Shown here: positions 37,209 through 51,084 of the stretch, piece after piece
Layout of the letters: the number at the start of each line of letters is the position of its first letter
Numbering within the stretch: the stretch's first letter is position 1
Source: Warburgia ugandensis
Taxonomy: Eukaryota; Streptophyta; Magnoliopsida; Canellales; Canellaceae
Assembly (NCBI GenBank): GCA_035236585.1
Contig: CP141132.1
Coordinates: 60,733,880-60,797,879 of the forward strand
DNA: 64,000 nucleotides
Reading direction: 5' to 3'
Notes under the pieces: model-generated
Seen by the model: only the letters and a program-made list of their open reading frames with translations
The model's database searches: none
Told to the model about the DNA's origin: nothing
Made by a program: the position numbers and the translations under genes

Positions 37209-39527
37209 ATTTGCCAGTATTCAAAATGAAGGACAATTTAGCAATTTAGTCTAGATGATGTTTTCTATGTACAAAATTAATATATGAAACATGCATATAC
37301 AAAGAAATATAGGCTAAAAGATTGCTATGGGCATAAAATTTGGCTATCTAAGATTTATTTTGAACATGGTGATGAGTTTAGATCTTCTAAAAGAAGTTTC
37401 ACCATATATGTAAAAGTGGGCGTCAACTTCTTCAGATGCTCAAAAGCATCAATATACAAGGTTGCATGTGTTGATACTCGTATAGGCCATCATGGACACT
37501 GCTTGTATGAATACATCTGTGTTCATAAATATGCATGCATGCCTTTTTCTACATATGTTCAGTGTTTGGTACTCGTATAAATATACACCTTCGTACATCC
37601 CCAATAAAGAAATACAGCTCCTGGCGTGTATATGCTTTGGATGTTTGTGTACATGTAGACATATTATGCATGGATTGATGCTCGCATGTAAATAAATCTG
37701 AAATGTATGATGCAATTGCTTTGTTACTAAGGACCATCGGTTTCCATCTATTTACTTTGTGGCTTTTTAGATCTCAGTTGAGAATATCTACTGAAGCATA
37801 ATTTCTGACATAGAAAATGTGTTATCTTTTCTAAAATGCAGGAATTTATTTGAAAGAAAGCAAACATCTCTCATCCAGAGGTACGATGAAAGATACCAAA
37901 GGAGGTGGTTTGTATCACCATGTGTAGATTAATAGGCCCCTTTTTTTAACAGCTTGTTATACTACTCCCTTTCTCCTTTGGTGGTTTCAGTGCTATTATT
38001 TATAGAGAAGGCAAAAGTAAAATTTTCATGTAAAATCTTCATGTAGTTCACAATAATTCAATTAAATGAAATCCCATTCATCTGAAACCCGTTGTTCTCA
38101 GTAACTATTTATAGATGGTTGAGTAGTTAGGAACTTTACATGAGATATTTTATTGATGTGGTGGACCGCCAATGGTAGGACTCCTGGGATATTCAAATTA
38201 CCTAAACTAGAGCGGTTCTTATCAAGTGATCATCAACAGCTGAGGACAATCGGGCGGAAGTTTCGCTTGTATTGTTGATTTACAGAGTCCAAAGTAAGCA
38301 GTTCACCAGCGGGAGAAGCTACATGGGACCGAAAGAAAGTTCCTTGTACTTGTTTTTCTCGATTGCAAGGGCTGTCAGCTGTTTCGAACACTGTAATTGT
38401 TTCTTTTCCATTTTTCTCGATTCAATGGACGCTTTGTGGGAAATCTTTTTCTGCTACAAACCTTAGGTACAGCAAATTTGAGCCACGGATTTGCTCGGGG
38501 GAAGCGTCATTCATTCCAGTAGGGCTAATAAGGCCTTTTCTCAATCATTAGTGCGGTAACCCCATTTCCCTCACCTCATCTAGAAATAAATGGAAAATTT
38601 GGCAATCGCAATGGGATTTACAGGGAAGCGTAGTGATCTTCGTAGTTGAAAGAGACCGAATTAGATTAAATCTTTTCCTCAAGTCAGTCTTCTTTTCATT
38701 TCCATCTCCTTTTAACCTGAAATATGCAGCTAATGAGAACCGGTGTAAATCACTGCTACGAGTGATTAGATTTAGGAGATTGTGGTTTGCTTTGCAATTC
38801 TACGCATATAAAAGAAAAAAATAGAAAGGAAAGAAGAATACCACCAAGAGATCCGGTGCAAATGTAGATTTGGGATTTTACGAGAAGAGACATCGTGGAG
38901 GTTAATGCGGCAGCTGATGTGAGAAATGTCTCTACGCGTACCGATAACGTGCCCACGATGGCCTTTGCTTCTGATTGTATAACTAGAAGCAGAAGGTTGC
39001 CTTTATTCGGACAATACCCGTTCATAGAGCCGGCAAAAATGGATCGAAGTCTGTGGATATCCGTTTGTTCATTTGAGATTCACGGTTACAGATTGGATAA
39101 ATTCAATCTACTTATAAAACAGATGAATCAATCTAAATCTTTGATTTGCAAGGATATATATCCGCGGATATTCATGGATATCTGTCTAAAAGGGCGTTTT
39201 AGAAAATTAAATGTAGAAAATAATATAAATTGCGTGTGCTGACTTATTTTGAAAGATCCAAACCATTAATCTTGTTTGGCATACCCAAAATATGTGACCT
39301 ATGAAAATCATTGTATTTGAATGATCCTAACCACTTGTTTTATTTTCTACAACTTTAAGTTTTAAGAATCTAGTGCTCTTGAAATTTGGTATCTATCTTA
39401 TTTAATGTTTTCTGAACAAAATTAAAGGTTTAGATCTTTCAAAAGAAGTCAATATATACAATTCTACAAGACCTATGAGGGATGGATGATAATTAGCAAT
39501 CTATGATCTGGATTGTGTAATGGATTG
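37209..39527. other. Intergenic DNA downstream of SPP, no gene seen
   Basis: No open frame with protein-like composition. Part of it could be 3' UTR if the possible UTR intron is real. Around 39040-39190 there are repeated GGATATCC-like words (GTGGATATCCG, GCGGATATTCATGGATATC), probably repeat debris. Confidence 0.5.
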
Positions 39528-40004
<477 letters not shown>

Positions 40005-40999
40005 TAAATTTGTTTCTCATCAATCACTAGGATACTAACTTTCTGGGTTTCTTAAGCGAACAGATGAATCTATAGAATAAGATATACTAGATATTATATG
40101 AGATGGATAGTATGAGAGAATTCCATATGCTTCCGCAAATGGAAATGTAATATTAGAGACTAAATATGCGTCATTCAGAGAAAGAGGTCCATAGATTTAG
40201 ATCAAGATCTAGCCATCTAAACATTTTTTTAAATTTCGACTACTAATACTGTATAATTTCCGACGATATATGTGAAAATCATCACTCTTATCTTTGAAGA
40301 AGATTGCGGCATGCCTCTTCGTGATAGACCCATCTAAGCCTTTAGACTAGATGGATCAAACTCAAGAACTTTATCAATTAAGTTGGGAGATGGTTGGGCC
40401 AATATGGTATAAGCAGTTTAGGATGCTTTTAGGATTGGCACCTCCTTGAAGGTAGAAGAGAAAACCTATAAGATCTTTTGAAGCTTCTACAATGTAAGTT
40501 ATAAGGTTCTTTCTAAAGTAATAGTGGTATAGGGTTATACCTTACTGGAAGACCTCATTAGCACTTAATGCTTTGTTGCTAAAACGAAAATCCAAGATGA
40601 CATACTAACCATTTGTGAAATCCTAAACCTCTTCAACAAGAAAAGAAATATGGGAGCATGTGTATCAAAACAGACATCCATACCCCCTAGGATCACATCA
40701 TCTAGGAACTCTAGAAGGTAGTTATCAAATTATGGTATCCAAACACCTAATTTAACCTCATAATTGAGTGCACCTTCACAATCTCCATATCGATCTTGAC
40801 AAATTGCTAGTTTAGCAGATGCTTTAAAGTATTTAGAGACTAAGATAGGATGACCTCGACATTGCTTACATGTCATCTACATTGAAGCCTATTACTTACC
40901 CTAGCAAAAGTATCTCAAAGAACTTTTTGCCTATATAATTGTTTTGAGTCAAGCCAATAATTGGCCATATCATGTTCACTGGCTTCTTGATAGTATTTT

Positions 41000-42560
41000 G
41001 ATTCAAAACCTTAACCATTAATGCCTCCTGAGAGGCAAATGGCGAACACTTGTGTTTCAAGCAATGCTCACTCAAGGTTCCAAGAAATTATTAACTGTAC
41101 CTTGCATATTAGGAGGTATCTCCTAATCAAGAAATATGTTGGGTTCCCTCCCCTTTATAAAAATGGCTGCCAAACAAGATTTCACGTTCTTGGAGGACAA
41201 AGTCAACAAAAACTAACTTGGATTGAGGCAATGCATTCTACCCAAAGTATGGTGCCCCACCCTATTGAAGTTGTCACCTCAATTATAAACAAATGTGTCC
41301 CCTCAAGCTTACCAAACTACCCAAGGGTGGAATGGTCTTTCTTATGCATATCTCATAGCAAAGGGCACCAAGATAAACAGTTGGAATTAGGTATGTAATG
41401 ACAAAATATGAGGGTTAGGCTTTCATGATTTCAACTAACTAATGAGTTGTCAAGGCTATGCTGTGAATACAACTCCCAGAAAACTTCCTCCATATAGGAA
41501 GTTGATTAGGAATAGAAACTTAAAAAGCCAACATTTTCTAGATACCTAGCTAAAGTTCACAAAGTGACCTTCTTAAAAGGTAAATCCATATTAGTATAGA
41601 GAAAAGGACTATTCCAGGAACATGGAGGTTGAGGAGAACATGAGACTCTAGAAGGACCACTAGCTAGAGAGATTTTGCCTAATAGAACTATGCCTTTCTC
41701 CACCCACCTCTAACTTGGAAGTCCCCTTAACAGTTATGACAAACCAATTATACTCAAAGTATTAGACCTAGAAAATCAAGACAAGATTGGATAAGTCAAA
41801 ATTTTCAAGCAAGAGGATGATATCATATGGGGACTAGGCAAATCAAAATAAGTCATCGTTCCATCAAGACTAAATCATAGAATCCACCATGGTTGTTTCT
41901 ACCCCACTGATCCTTGTGAATTGGTTAGCTAACATCTATGAAGCTTTTTGCCATTGGTTTAAAATATTGAGGAAGTAAATCTAGGCTACCCTCTCAACAT
42001 GTCATTGTCAAAAGATACATAATATGGATAATACTTCAAGCAAGAAACAACAAGGTACATTAACAAAAGACTTGAACACTTGATTCCCAAATCTAATTTA
42101 AAATACTACATGACACACCACATAGAAGTGGGAGCGCCACCCCATCAACTATATAAACTCAATTTTGACTGAGCTACAAAAGTAACTAGCAATATATTAA
42201 GGTTGATTAATTTGGGACTGTGATGGTTTATTCATGGCAAGGAGAGCCCTTGTAAATTAAGGTCAGAATATATTTGCCTCTATGCGGTTGGAAGCAATAA
42301 GTGTAAGTTTTGACTGAGCTACAAAATAATTTAAAATACTACATGATACACCACATAGAAGTGGGAGCGCCACCCCATCAACTATATAAACTCAATTTTT
42401 ACTGAGCTACAAAAGTAACTAGCAATATATTAAGGTTGATTAATTTGGGACTGTGATGGTTTATTCATGGCAAGGAGAGCCCTTGTAAATTAAGGTCAGA
42501 ATATATTTGCCTCTATGCGGTTGGAAGCAATAAGTGTAAGTTTTGCTAGTTCTATTTTGA
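41000..42560 (+). mobile_element. Decayed L1-like LINE, 3' part (pseudogene)
   Basis: Translations in shifting frames give fragments in the order expected for plant L1 ORF2. First is a reverse transcriptase thumb-like GSLPF...FTFLEDKVNKN (about 41130-41215). Then a zf-RVT-like DDIIWGLGKSK (about 41815-41850). Last is an RNase H-like KLNFD (about 42155) with IRDCDGLFMARRA (about 42210-42260). Stops and frameshifts are frequent. Each match is weak; the shared order is the main support. The start is unknown. Confidence 0.42.
42094..42546. repeat. Tandem duplication, 233-bp unit, nearly identical
   Basis: Bases 42094-42326 and 42327-42546 differ at only a few sites (for example GACACACC against GATACACC). 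The unit is bounded by the shared word TTTTGACTGAGCTACAAAA, a likely substrate for slippage or unequal crossover. It covers the RNase H-like end of the LINE remnant. Confidence 0.92.
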
Positions 42561-42599
42561 TATCATGATATGCAATGCCAAATCCATCCATTTATTTCC

Positions 42600-43564
42600 T
42601 CTTTGAATTGCACTTACTAGGTTGGGTAAAAATTCCTCATCTAGTCCAATGGCAAGAAGGAGACTGGACCCCTTATTAAATCACTATGAAAATGGGAGCA
42701 ATACTTCATATCTATGAGAAAGCCTCATAGGATGAAGAATCTACAAAGACTCTTAGGTGTTGTGTTTTATAGGTATATTAGGCTACTTATAAAAAAGAAA
42801 AACATTGTATACTAACCAAGTAAATAATGTAGAATGTTCCACAATATACTCGAATATCACCTAATCTGCAATTTAAATATTTTTAGATTGGTTTATTGAC
42901 ATGTTGTTTATAAAGCCAAAAGTTACATCTAACTTTGTACTTATAATTAAAGCTGCTCATGGAGTATTTGAATAAGCCCTTACAGCTTGTAAGCTTCTTC
43001 AAAGGTTATTTTTATTAGGTCCAAACCAAATACTAATTGTATCTCTTGGGCATTCTACTTTTACATTGAGGGTTCAATCCTAACTTTTTGATTAATAGAG
43101 GTTGGATTCTTCAAAGCCACTTACTAGAAAAAAGAATTTGAGAAAAAGGTAGAGCTACTTTTATAGTAAGATGGGTTTACATAATACAAAAAGGCCCAAA
43201 GTGATGAATTGTGAGCTTTGCTAATTAAAAACAAAAGGATATTATAAGTAGATAATGAAAGTGAAAAAAGTGGGTAGAAGATTAGTTAGAAAGGAATAAG
43301 CAAGAAAAAGTGAAACACTATTTAGTGATAAATAACTGTGGTTGGATAGAAGAAATATAGGAGGGAGAATGCTAGTAGGGACCCATTGTCATCACGAGTA
43401 ATGTTGTCAATGATGTTCCGCACAATTTGTGTTCGATATGTCATATAGGTTAGAAAAAATGATATAGTAGTACTCTAAAATCCATCAAAGTCAAATAAAG
43501 AAATATTGGTCAGTAAAAAGATACCAAAGGACATTCTTATATCATAAGAGGCCCAACTACATGT

Positions 43565-43606
<42 letters not shown>

Positions 43607-45200
43607 TTCTTGCTCATCCTTCTTTAAGTCAACCTCGAGAATTTATTGTAAACATTATTTTCTTTGGCTCATCTCTCCTTCTTCTTTTCCTTTTTCATTT
43701 TTCCTATCCTTTTTTGCTCTTAGAAATGGCTATAGGTTTTGATCCAAAATCCCCTTTCTTCAATCCCTTTCTCTTCTAGGTACAAAATGGAAAATAAATC
43801 CCTTTTTGTCAACAATTGTAAACAACTATATAATATTGATGACGTCACCCTTTCTTTTATTTTTAGCTTGTTATTTGTAGATTACACATCTAACTCTCAA
43901 TTGTTATTAACACCCTCTTTTCATATTGATACCTATTTCTTTTCTTTCTTTTTTTTTTTTTTGAAAGTTGGACGAATTGACCGGTATACAACCTTAGACC
44001 CAAATCACCCAAGCGAGAGACTACTTGCACCATTGCCTTAGAACGCGTTGCTGCCATTTTAGTTATGAAGCACATAGAATTAAATATTGGTTGGTATGTT
44101 ATGTCAATATATGTCGCATGCACATATTGTACAACCCCAGACCAATATGGTATTAATAACATGGGTCAAAAGCAAAGGAAACCTCAAAACACCTTTTTGT
44201 TTATTGTTGCCAACATGCATAGGAGTAACCCAAGTAAGGGCACATCTGTCATAGTCCTAAATTAATTGCCTTGAGCTTTTCTGTTTCTTGAGTGGGTTTT
44301 ATTTTATCAAAAAATCTTACTAAGTTAAAATGCATAGGATGCTTATCCTTAGTATTATTTTAGAAACAAATTTTTTTTTTTTTCTTTTATCTTCAATAAC
44401 TATCAAATTTCTCTCTATCTTGTGTGTGAGGCCCAATAATGGAAGATTTAAATTGTAGATGCTTTTCAAAAGCATATGCCTACTGCAATATGATGAAATC
44501 TACTTCTCCACACACCATTCAGTGCTTACACCTACTGGGACCATATAGAGGGTGGTGGTGTAAGTGCCTATTGTCTTTTAGTCATAAGCGCCTACATCTA
44601 CAAATCCAAGTGGGCTCATTTCTCAGAAGATCTAAATTACTGACAATTTTTCTCATGACTTCGTTGGTCCACACTATAAAATTCTCATCCACTCGATGAT
44701 GCTAGCAACTATTTCTTTTATTGGCATAATGGATGATGAAGCATTTTACTGTTCATTTTGCAATTCAAGATGATAGTGGCTAGGATCATCTATTGCATGG
44801 TAATATAGGAGCACAACCACATTGTGAATGACTTAGATCTTTAGAAATTTGAGTCAAATTAGTTTTTTCTTTTGTTACAAGCGAAGAATTACAAAGCAAA
44901 TCACTCACATTCACTCTTGAATCTAATCCCTTGACAAAGGGGAAAGCAGTGACTCGAACTTGTGACCAAGCATATTTTAGGGGAGATGTCAAGTTGTTTG
45001 TGACCAACTACATTATACATTTGATGGGGAGCCCACTTATAGTAAAGTTGTAGTGTTGAGCCCATGATAGAAAAACAAGGGACATGTATCATTACTATAT
45101 ATATATATATATATTATAAAGATTAATTAGAGTATGATAGAAATGAAAGTCATTTATTGATTTGGATGAATTATAGACTTTCAACAATGTGTATGTCCAC
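42600..45200. other. Intergenic DNA, no gene seen
   Basis: AT-rich. It contains a (TA)n run at 43569-43604 and poly-T tracts near 43950 and 44370. No coding pattern is recognised. Confidence 0.6.
43569..43604. repeat. (AT)n microsatellite
   Basis: 36 bp of uninterrupted AT dinucleotide. Confidence 0.9.
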
Positions 45201-45224
45201 ACTTTTGTTATAAAAAATAGCCAT

Positions 45225-45385
45225 CTGAAGTGTACTCCATTCAAAAAGAAAAAAGGTCATTTAAATACAAGACTCTCAACACGTGTGTCGACCATTCCAA
45301 AGAAAGATGGTCATTTAAATTCGAGACTTTGAACCTTGTGTGTCCATCCTTCCAAAAGAAAAAAATGTCATTTACTGATTCCAAC
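45225..45385. repeat. Degenerate tandem repeat, about 57-bp units, 3 copies
   Basis: Units contain '(G/T)GTCATTTA', 'GAGACTTT.AAC', 'TGTGTGTC.ACC' and 'TTCCAAA.GAAA' at a spacing of about 56-57 bp. Related GTCATTTATTGA words occur at 45150 and 45520. Confidence 0.6.
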
Positions 45386-45854
45386 AAGAAGATTTTCTAT
45401 CTGTCGACTATAATCTCTTGATTTGATCTTTTCACATACATTTATCTTTATCATGTAGATCTCCCATGCCTCACTTGTGGAAAGACATGGTACTATATAA
45501 AGTGCAATATGATAAGAAAGGAAAGTAATTTATTGAGACTGTGGATATTATGATCTCTATGGATCACAATTTGTAAAGAAAGGAAAGTCATTTCTTAATT
45601 GCAATAAGGAAATTTGTAAAGAATCTTATCTGCTATTGATTGGTGTAGGAGTCGCAACGTTTGACACTAATAACTGCAGCAAACTCAAACTTCTTTATAT
45701 TAGGAGTAGAGAAGCTGCACAATTCCAACAACAGAGTCCTCTCTTTTTGAGCTGCTACATTACTCTTCCTAAGACTATCAGCCTTAGACAAGCCTTGGCT
45801 GCACCTTGAAGTGTAACTTACAATGGTGCCCTCTATTTTTGCCATGGTATGTTG

Positions 45855-46274
45855 TTTTAAAGCGAAGGTATTTCACAGAAGTCATAGATCGACTCATACA
45901 CCATAACCAGGCCTTTTTATGCATCTCACCGTAACTTAGTAGGAATTGTTTAGTCACTTCAAAGCTTTGTTTGCTAAAGTCGACTAGATGATGCTCCACA
46001 TCTAATAGACACATCCTTTTTTTTTCATGATCGGTGACTTTTTTTGGAGATCTAAACCATTTCTTACATTGGCATTGACTTCAATATGCCAAATTTCATG
46101 CCATTGAATGTTTTTGTGGTAGGGTCCTTTGAATTGAAAATCATAATTTTTGTTGATTTTTTTCAATGACTTAAAACTAGTGGCTAGGATTCTCCAAATG
46201 GATTGATTTCTTTAAAGTCAGACCTACTGGGACTCAAAACAAAAGTTTGCTATTGATTTCCATCTTAAAAACAA

Positions 46275-46367
<93 letters not shown>

Positions 46368-46690
46368 AATAGTTTAATAGTTCTTGTTTTAAGTTGTCTT
46401 TACTTTTCACTATCCAAAATTTATTACGATTCAACCTCCCAAAATTTCTTCATCTTTTCCTTAAACTTCATGTAAAATGGTTATTAATGCTTCTTCTTAT
46501 TGCCTATCTTAATCTTCAATTTGTTACTGAGAGTGTTTTAGTAAATATAGAGCATCATCTAGTAGACTTTGCAAATAGCTTTGAAAGGAGCAAACAGCCC
46601 TTACTGGGTGATGGTGAAAAGCATTTCCATAAGGTCTAGTTTTGGTGTATGAATTTATCTATGACTACTATTAAACAATGTTTCCAATAG
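45855..46690. repeat. Inverted repeat of coding-like sequence
   Basis: The minus strand of 46006-45855 and the plus strand of 46540-46690 align over about 150 bp. Their translations share VEHHLVDF.. and IEHHLVDFANSF, followed by K(Q/-)..L..GE.H. The family is not recognised. The spacer carries the (CT)n run. The arms could be ends of an old TIR element or two opposite copies of one repeat. Confidence 0.6.
46278..46365. repeat. (CT)n microsatellite, about 44 units
   Basis: 88 bp of uninterrupted TC dinucleotide. Confidence 0.97.
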
Positions 46691-46808
46691 ACAGTTGAAG
46701 GTGAGTCTTGAAGTGTGGCTCTAAGCCAACATTTAGAGAATCCAATATAGTACAAGTATTATATACAGAATATATATCTAGCACCTTCAAGCTGCAACTC
46801 CATGATAA

Positions 46809-46921
46809 GTATCAAGTTGCCTTCCCATAGTTGTATACCTCAAGCAATCCGAAGTGGTTTCGATGATAGCTATCTGGTTGCTTCTTCCTAGTTGTATATC
46901 TCAAATAGTCTACAATGGTTT
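46809..46921. repeat. Two diverged copies of an about 61-bp unit
   Basis: Both carry 'TTGCCTTC/TTGCTTCTTCC..TAGTTGTATA.CTCAA..A.TC...ATGGTTT'. Minor, old duplication. Confidence 0.5.
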
Positions 46922-46929
46922 GTGGTTTA

Positions 46930-49080
46930 TGAGAGATTACACATTGCGCACTACAAATTCAGGTAGTTTCTTCTTTTCCCCAGTTGCTTCCTAACAAAAC
47001 CTTCAATTGTAAAGAGAATGTAAGATTTGCATGAAATTTATTTTCTTTTAAGCATATTGATATATTAGTAGGGTACCATGCAATAGATGCTAAAAGCCCA
47101 CATTGAGAAAAATGTTATAGTGGTACTAGGAACTAGCAATTTGCCCCTGCAATACAATGGTCAAGAACTATTTAAGGTATAAGACTTAAAATGTTTCAAA
47201 ACTAATTATTATAATATTATGCAGTGTTATATACAACTCAAAAGCTAGCCATAGGGTGCATATGAGCCTCTAGTAATTGGTGTTTTAGATATTCTTTGAA
47301 TTTGGTCAATCTATGACGTGTATACAAATCATTTGAACTATCTATTCACTGTAAAATTAATGATAAAATCATCAAATGCAAGAGAGTTTCAAGGTACATA
47401 TGGTGAATTTATTATATAGAACCACAAATTTCAATGGTTTTAATTACTAAATATTTATAAATGAATATTCTCTTAATTGCTTATTGTAAATCTTTCTAAC
47501 TTATATGCCCTCTTAAAATGTTGGACACCAGATTAAACATTCAATAAAGAGTCACCATTGAAAGGTTCATTAACAATTTCTAAAAAGTAATAATCTAATT
47601 TATTGAACATGCAAATTGAAGGAAGAATATTGCATTATGAAGGATGTATATTCACGATTGGGAGTATACTATAAAGATTTTTTACATTGTTATTGCAGTT
47701 TTAGTTAAGAGGTTGTCTAAAATAAGGAGTGCTAAACTTTCTTCAAAATTTGGTGCACAAAGATTAATGTTTAAGTTTGCCCATTAGTTTTCTTAGTTTT
47801 CGAGCCATTCAGTAGCTTAGTAACATACAAAAGAAAAAATAGATATGAATAATAAGAAAACAAGGACATGAGAAAGTAGATTTCCAAAATAAGGGTCAAC
47901 ATATCTGCTTTGATTTGATTTGAAGCAAAAACTTGTTATAAGATCTCATCTAGTCTATTAATCACTTCTCTAGCATCAATTGAATGCTACCTTTTAGCAA
48001 GACTAAAGTTTTTTTTCCTTTTCTTTCTCTACTATGGGAATGGGGGAATTCTTGGTCATCATAACTTGTAGAAACAAAATAAACAGAGATCTTTGACTCT
48101 TGATAGAGTTACAATGTCTTCTAATATATTCCTAAAATAATTATTTAGCTTTGATTTCTCAACATTCAAATACAGAAGATCTACAAGACAACAAAACCTG
48201 CAATGGGAAAAATTTAACCAAGTACCAATAGGAAAAAAAAAAACCAAAAAGAAGGAGAAGTTGAATATTTAACAACATTCTTATTCTCAATATCATCAAT
48301 AACACTTTGCAATATCATAGCCAATATACTTATTTTGCTAGTCTGGTTTCATTGCTGCAAAGTCATCTTCCTCTGTATCAAATCTTTCATCTTCTAAGTT
48401 GATTCTTACTATTGATACTCCTATAGTGGATGATCTCGATCCTTGGGTTATAAAATTTCTTTCCATAATATATGTGTGTGTATGTGTGTGTGTATTTATT
48501 TATATATATTGCTTAAGAGATAGCATGGATATGAACAAACTATCTCCTATTAGAAGAAGATGCTAACTTGAAACACTTCTTTAACATGAAAATCTCTACA
48601 CATACATATATGAATTAGAAGGTAAACATGGGACTTGAATGTCGATGATCCAAAACATAGGTTAAAAACTTGAAAACTCAACTCAAGTTGAAATCAAGTG
48701 AATCAAGTTAACTTGAAGCAACTCTTGGGTGACTCTGAAGTAATCTTAGTGGAATTTCAAATCAAATTTTGTTTATTTCTCTTTATACTTTATATTTTTA
48801 TTTTATACATACAAATAGCTACTAGGTGGGTTGGTTAGGACATGGTATCATTGTTTAGGATGTTTGTGTTCAAATACTAATCCAATTTAATCTATTTTAT
48901 TATGCAGCAAGATTTACTTGCAAGTCGAGTCATCCAAGTAAGTTTTCTAAATCAACTCATGAGTTTCAGAAATATGATCCAAATTTTTCATCACAAGGTG
49001 CATTTAAATATTGGTACTATGAAAATTCTTGGCAAAGTAGAAGGTTAGAAAGATCTTGAAAATTTTAAGAAAGCTTAGTA
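46930..49080. other. Intergenic DNA, no gene seen
   Basis: AT-rich, with a short (TG)n patch near 48473-48492. No coding remnant or repeat family is recognised. Confidence 0.6.
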
Positions 49081-49081
49081 A

Positions 49082-49447
49082 GTAATTTAAATAAAAGAAT
49101 GCTAAACTGACCACACTATTAGTGCAATCTAGTGACCACATTTTCTAGAGCCAACCTTGAATTCATTATGTCCATCTTTAAATGTAGTATAGATTAAAAA
49201 GCATGTGATTTTGGATGATTCAAGCATCTATAAAGTGTGCTTAGAAACTACACTTTAGGAACTTCATAAACAACCATAGTTCTTAGAAGCTAGAATGATT
49301 CACACCATATGGTTTTTCATCTATAAGAAAACTAAAACCATAATAATGAGGATAACGACTTCAATCATGCAAAGGCAAGCTCCATAAAATGTGGTCTTTA
49401 GACCACACCTAATAGTGCCGTCAATTTAGCATTCTACTTTAAATTAC
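49082..49447. mobile_element. MITE with about 63-bp terminal inverted repeats
   Basis: The arms 49082-49144 and 49386-49447 are imperfect reverse complements sharing GTAATTTAAA, AGAATGCTAAA, CACTATTAG and GACCACATTTT. The 366-bp element has no coding capacity. The exact ends and target duplication are not resolved, so the superfamily is open. Confidence 0.75.
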
Positions 49448-49912
49448 AAAACATATACATTCAATAGTCAAAATCTACTTGAGGGTCCTATATATGGTTC
49501 TATGCCCACATTTTTATGTTATTTTTCTATTATTTTTCTACATGTAAATTGGTACATTAGTTGGATCTCTAGGCATCATTTTTTATTCAAAATAGAAAAA
49601 AGGTTTGAAATATGGGATGTATTTAAATGTGGCCTAATGATGGCTGTTTAGATCACCAACCAATTTGGGATGATGTGGCCAAAATGGATGGTTAGATTGC
49701 TAGCCAATGTGGATCTCATACGTTTTTTACTCATGAAAATTTGGCTACTAATTTCCCAATGAGTAAGAAAACAATGACAAAGAAAGCTTAGAACAGTAGC
49801 TATTTCTTGTCCATGAGTATCACTACTAGCTTAAGCAAGCTAATGAAATGAGGGAATGCCATGGTTATGACTACTGAGCTAGTCATTAGATAGCTTAAGC
49901 AAGCTAGTCAAG

Positions 49913-50009
49913 TGAGGGAATGTCACATGTCAATTTTGTTTAAAACATATGTTTTTTTTATAAAAGAGAAAAATTTCTCCTAACAAAATTGTCATGTGCC
50001 ACTCCCTCA
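49913..50009. repeat. Hairpin with 28-bp arms
   Basis: The arms 49913-49940 and 49982-50009 pair at about 25 of 28 positions (TGAGGGAATGTCACATG against its near-complement). The loop is 41 nt. A direct repeat of the left side (AGCTTAAGCAAGCTA..., TGAGGGAATG) lies just upstream, at 49830-49860. Confidence 0.75.
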
Positions 50010-50832
50010 ATTATCTATAACAAAATATTCTTTACTGATATAATAATATATACACAATCATTGGAGTAGAAGAAGGACATTTGCTATATTATATGAGTCC
50101 CAATAAGAGTACACACTCAATAGCAAAGGAAGAAGTACACACACCATTTTTCATGCATGGTACAACATTTTTGAAAAATCTAAGTTGTTCATCAAGTTTA
50201 AAATACCAAAGACAAGTAATCCATGCGAAATAAATGGAATGGAGAAAATTTGAACCTAGTTCTTTACTATTATTTTATAACCTAAAGTAATAATAAGACA
50301 TGAAATTTGAACCTTTTCTGTTATCTTTGTTATACAGTGTCCTAAACAATAATTTGATTAGAAGTATGGTTATTATATTCTAAGATACATGAGAACCTTC
50401 ATTCATGAAGGATTTACAATCTCACAATTGAAAAGATAAAACAATTAATTTATTGATCATTGTTACAATTTTTTACATTTTCTAAATGACTCAAAGATTG
50501 CATGCCTAAACTAATTTAATATATGTTGTCTTGCAGGCGGATATGGAAAGCAAAAGTTACTCCCCAATAAGATCTAGATGATATTAGAATGGAATGGACT
50601 AAGTATGTTTAGACTTTTAATTTATAGATAATTGCTTTTACTGAATGTAAATATTTTTATCAATGAAATACAAAATGGAACTTCAATATATGGATGTATT
50701 CCTTTGTTCTTTTGATTGAAGTCTGTGTGTGCTTTCTTTATTTTAATGAGTGGAAGTTGCTGTGTTGAACCAACCACGTGGGTTTTATTGGAGAAGTGTG
50801 AATGCATGGGTGTGTGCCTTCTTTATTTTAGT

Positions 50833-50977
50833 GTGAAGTGTGTATAAAGAAGTTAGGGACTATTGAATGTGAAGTGTGTATGGAGAAGTTAGTGACTATT
50901 GAATGTGAAGTGTGTATGGAGAAGTTAGTGACTGTTGAATGTGAAGTGTTTTATGGAGAAGTTAGTGATTGTTAAAT
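50833..50977. repeat. 36-bp minisatellite, four tandem copies
   Basis: Units begin GTGAAGTGTGTATGGAGAAG and end in a CTATTGAAT-like word, at 50833, 50869, 50905 and 50941. The middle two differ by one base, and the outer ones are more diverged. Confidence 0.92.
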
Positions 50978-51012
50978 GTACTTTGAAATATAGGAATTGT
51001 AGGTATAATGTA

Positions 51013-51015
<3 letters not shown>

Positions 51016-51074
<59 letters not shown>
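51016..51074. repeat. (CA)n microsatellite, about 29 units
   Basis: Uninterrupted AC dinucleotide run following the 36-bp minisatellite. Confidence 0.97.
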
Positions 51075-51076
<2 letters not shown>

Positions 51077-51084
51077 AATCATTT

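Noticed and set aside
37284..37737. Overlapping open frames on both strands
   Set aside because: Low-complexity composition and no protein family pattern.
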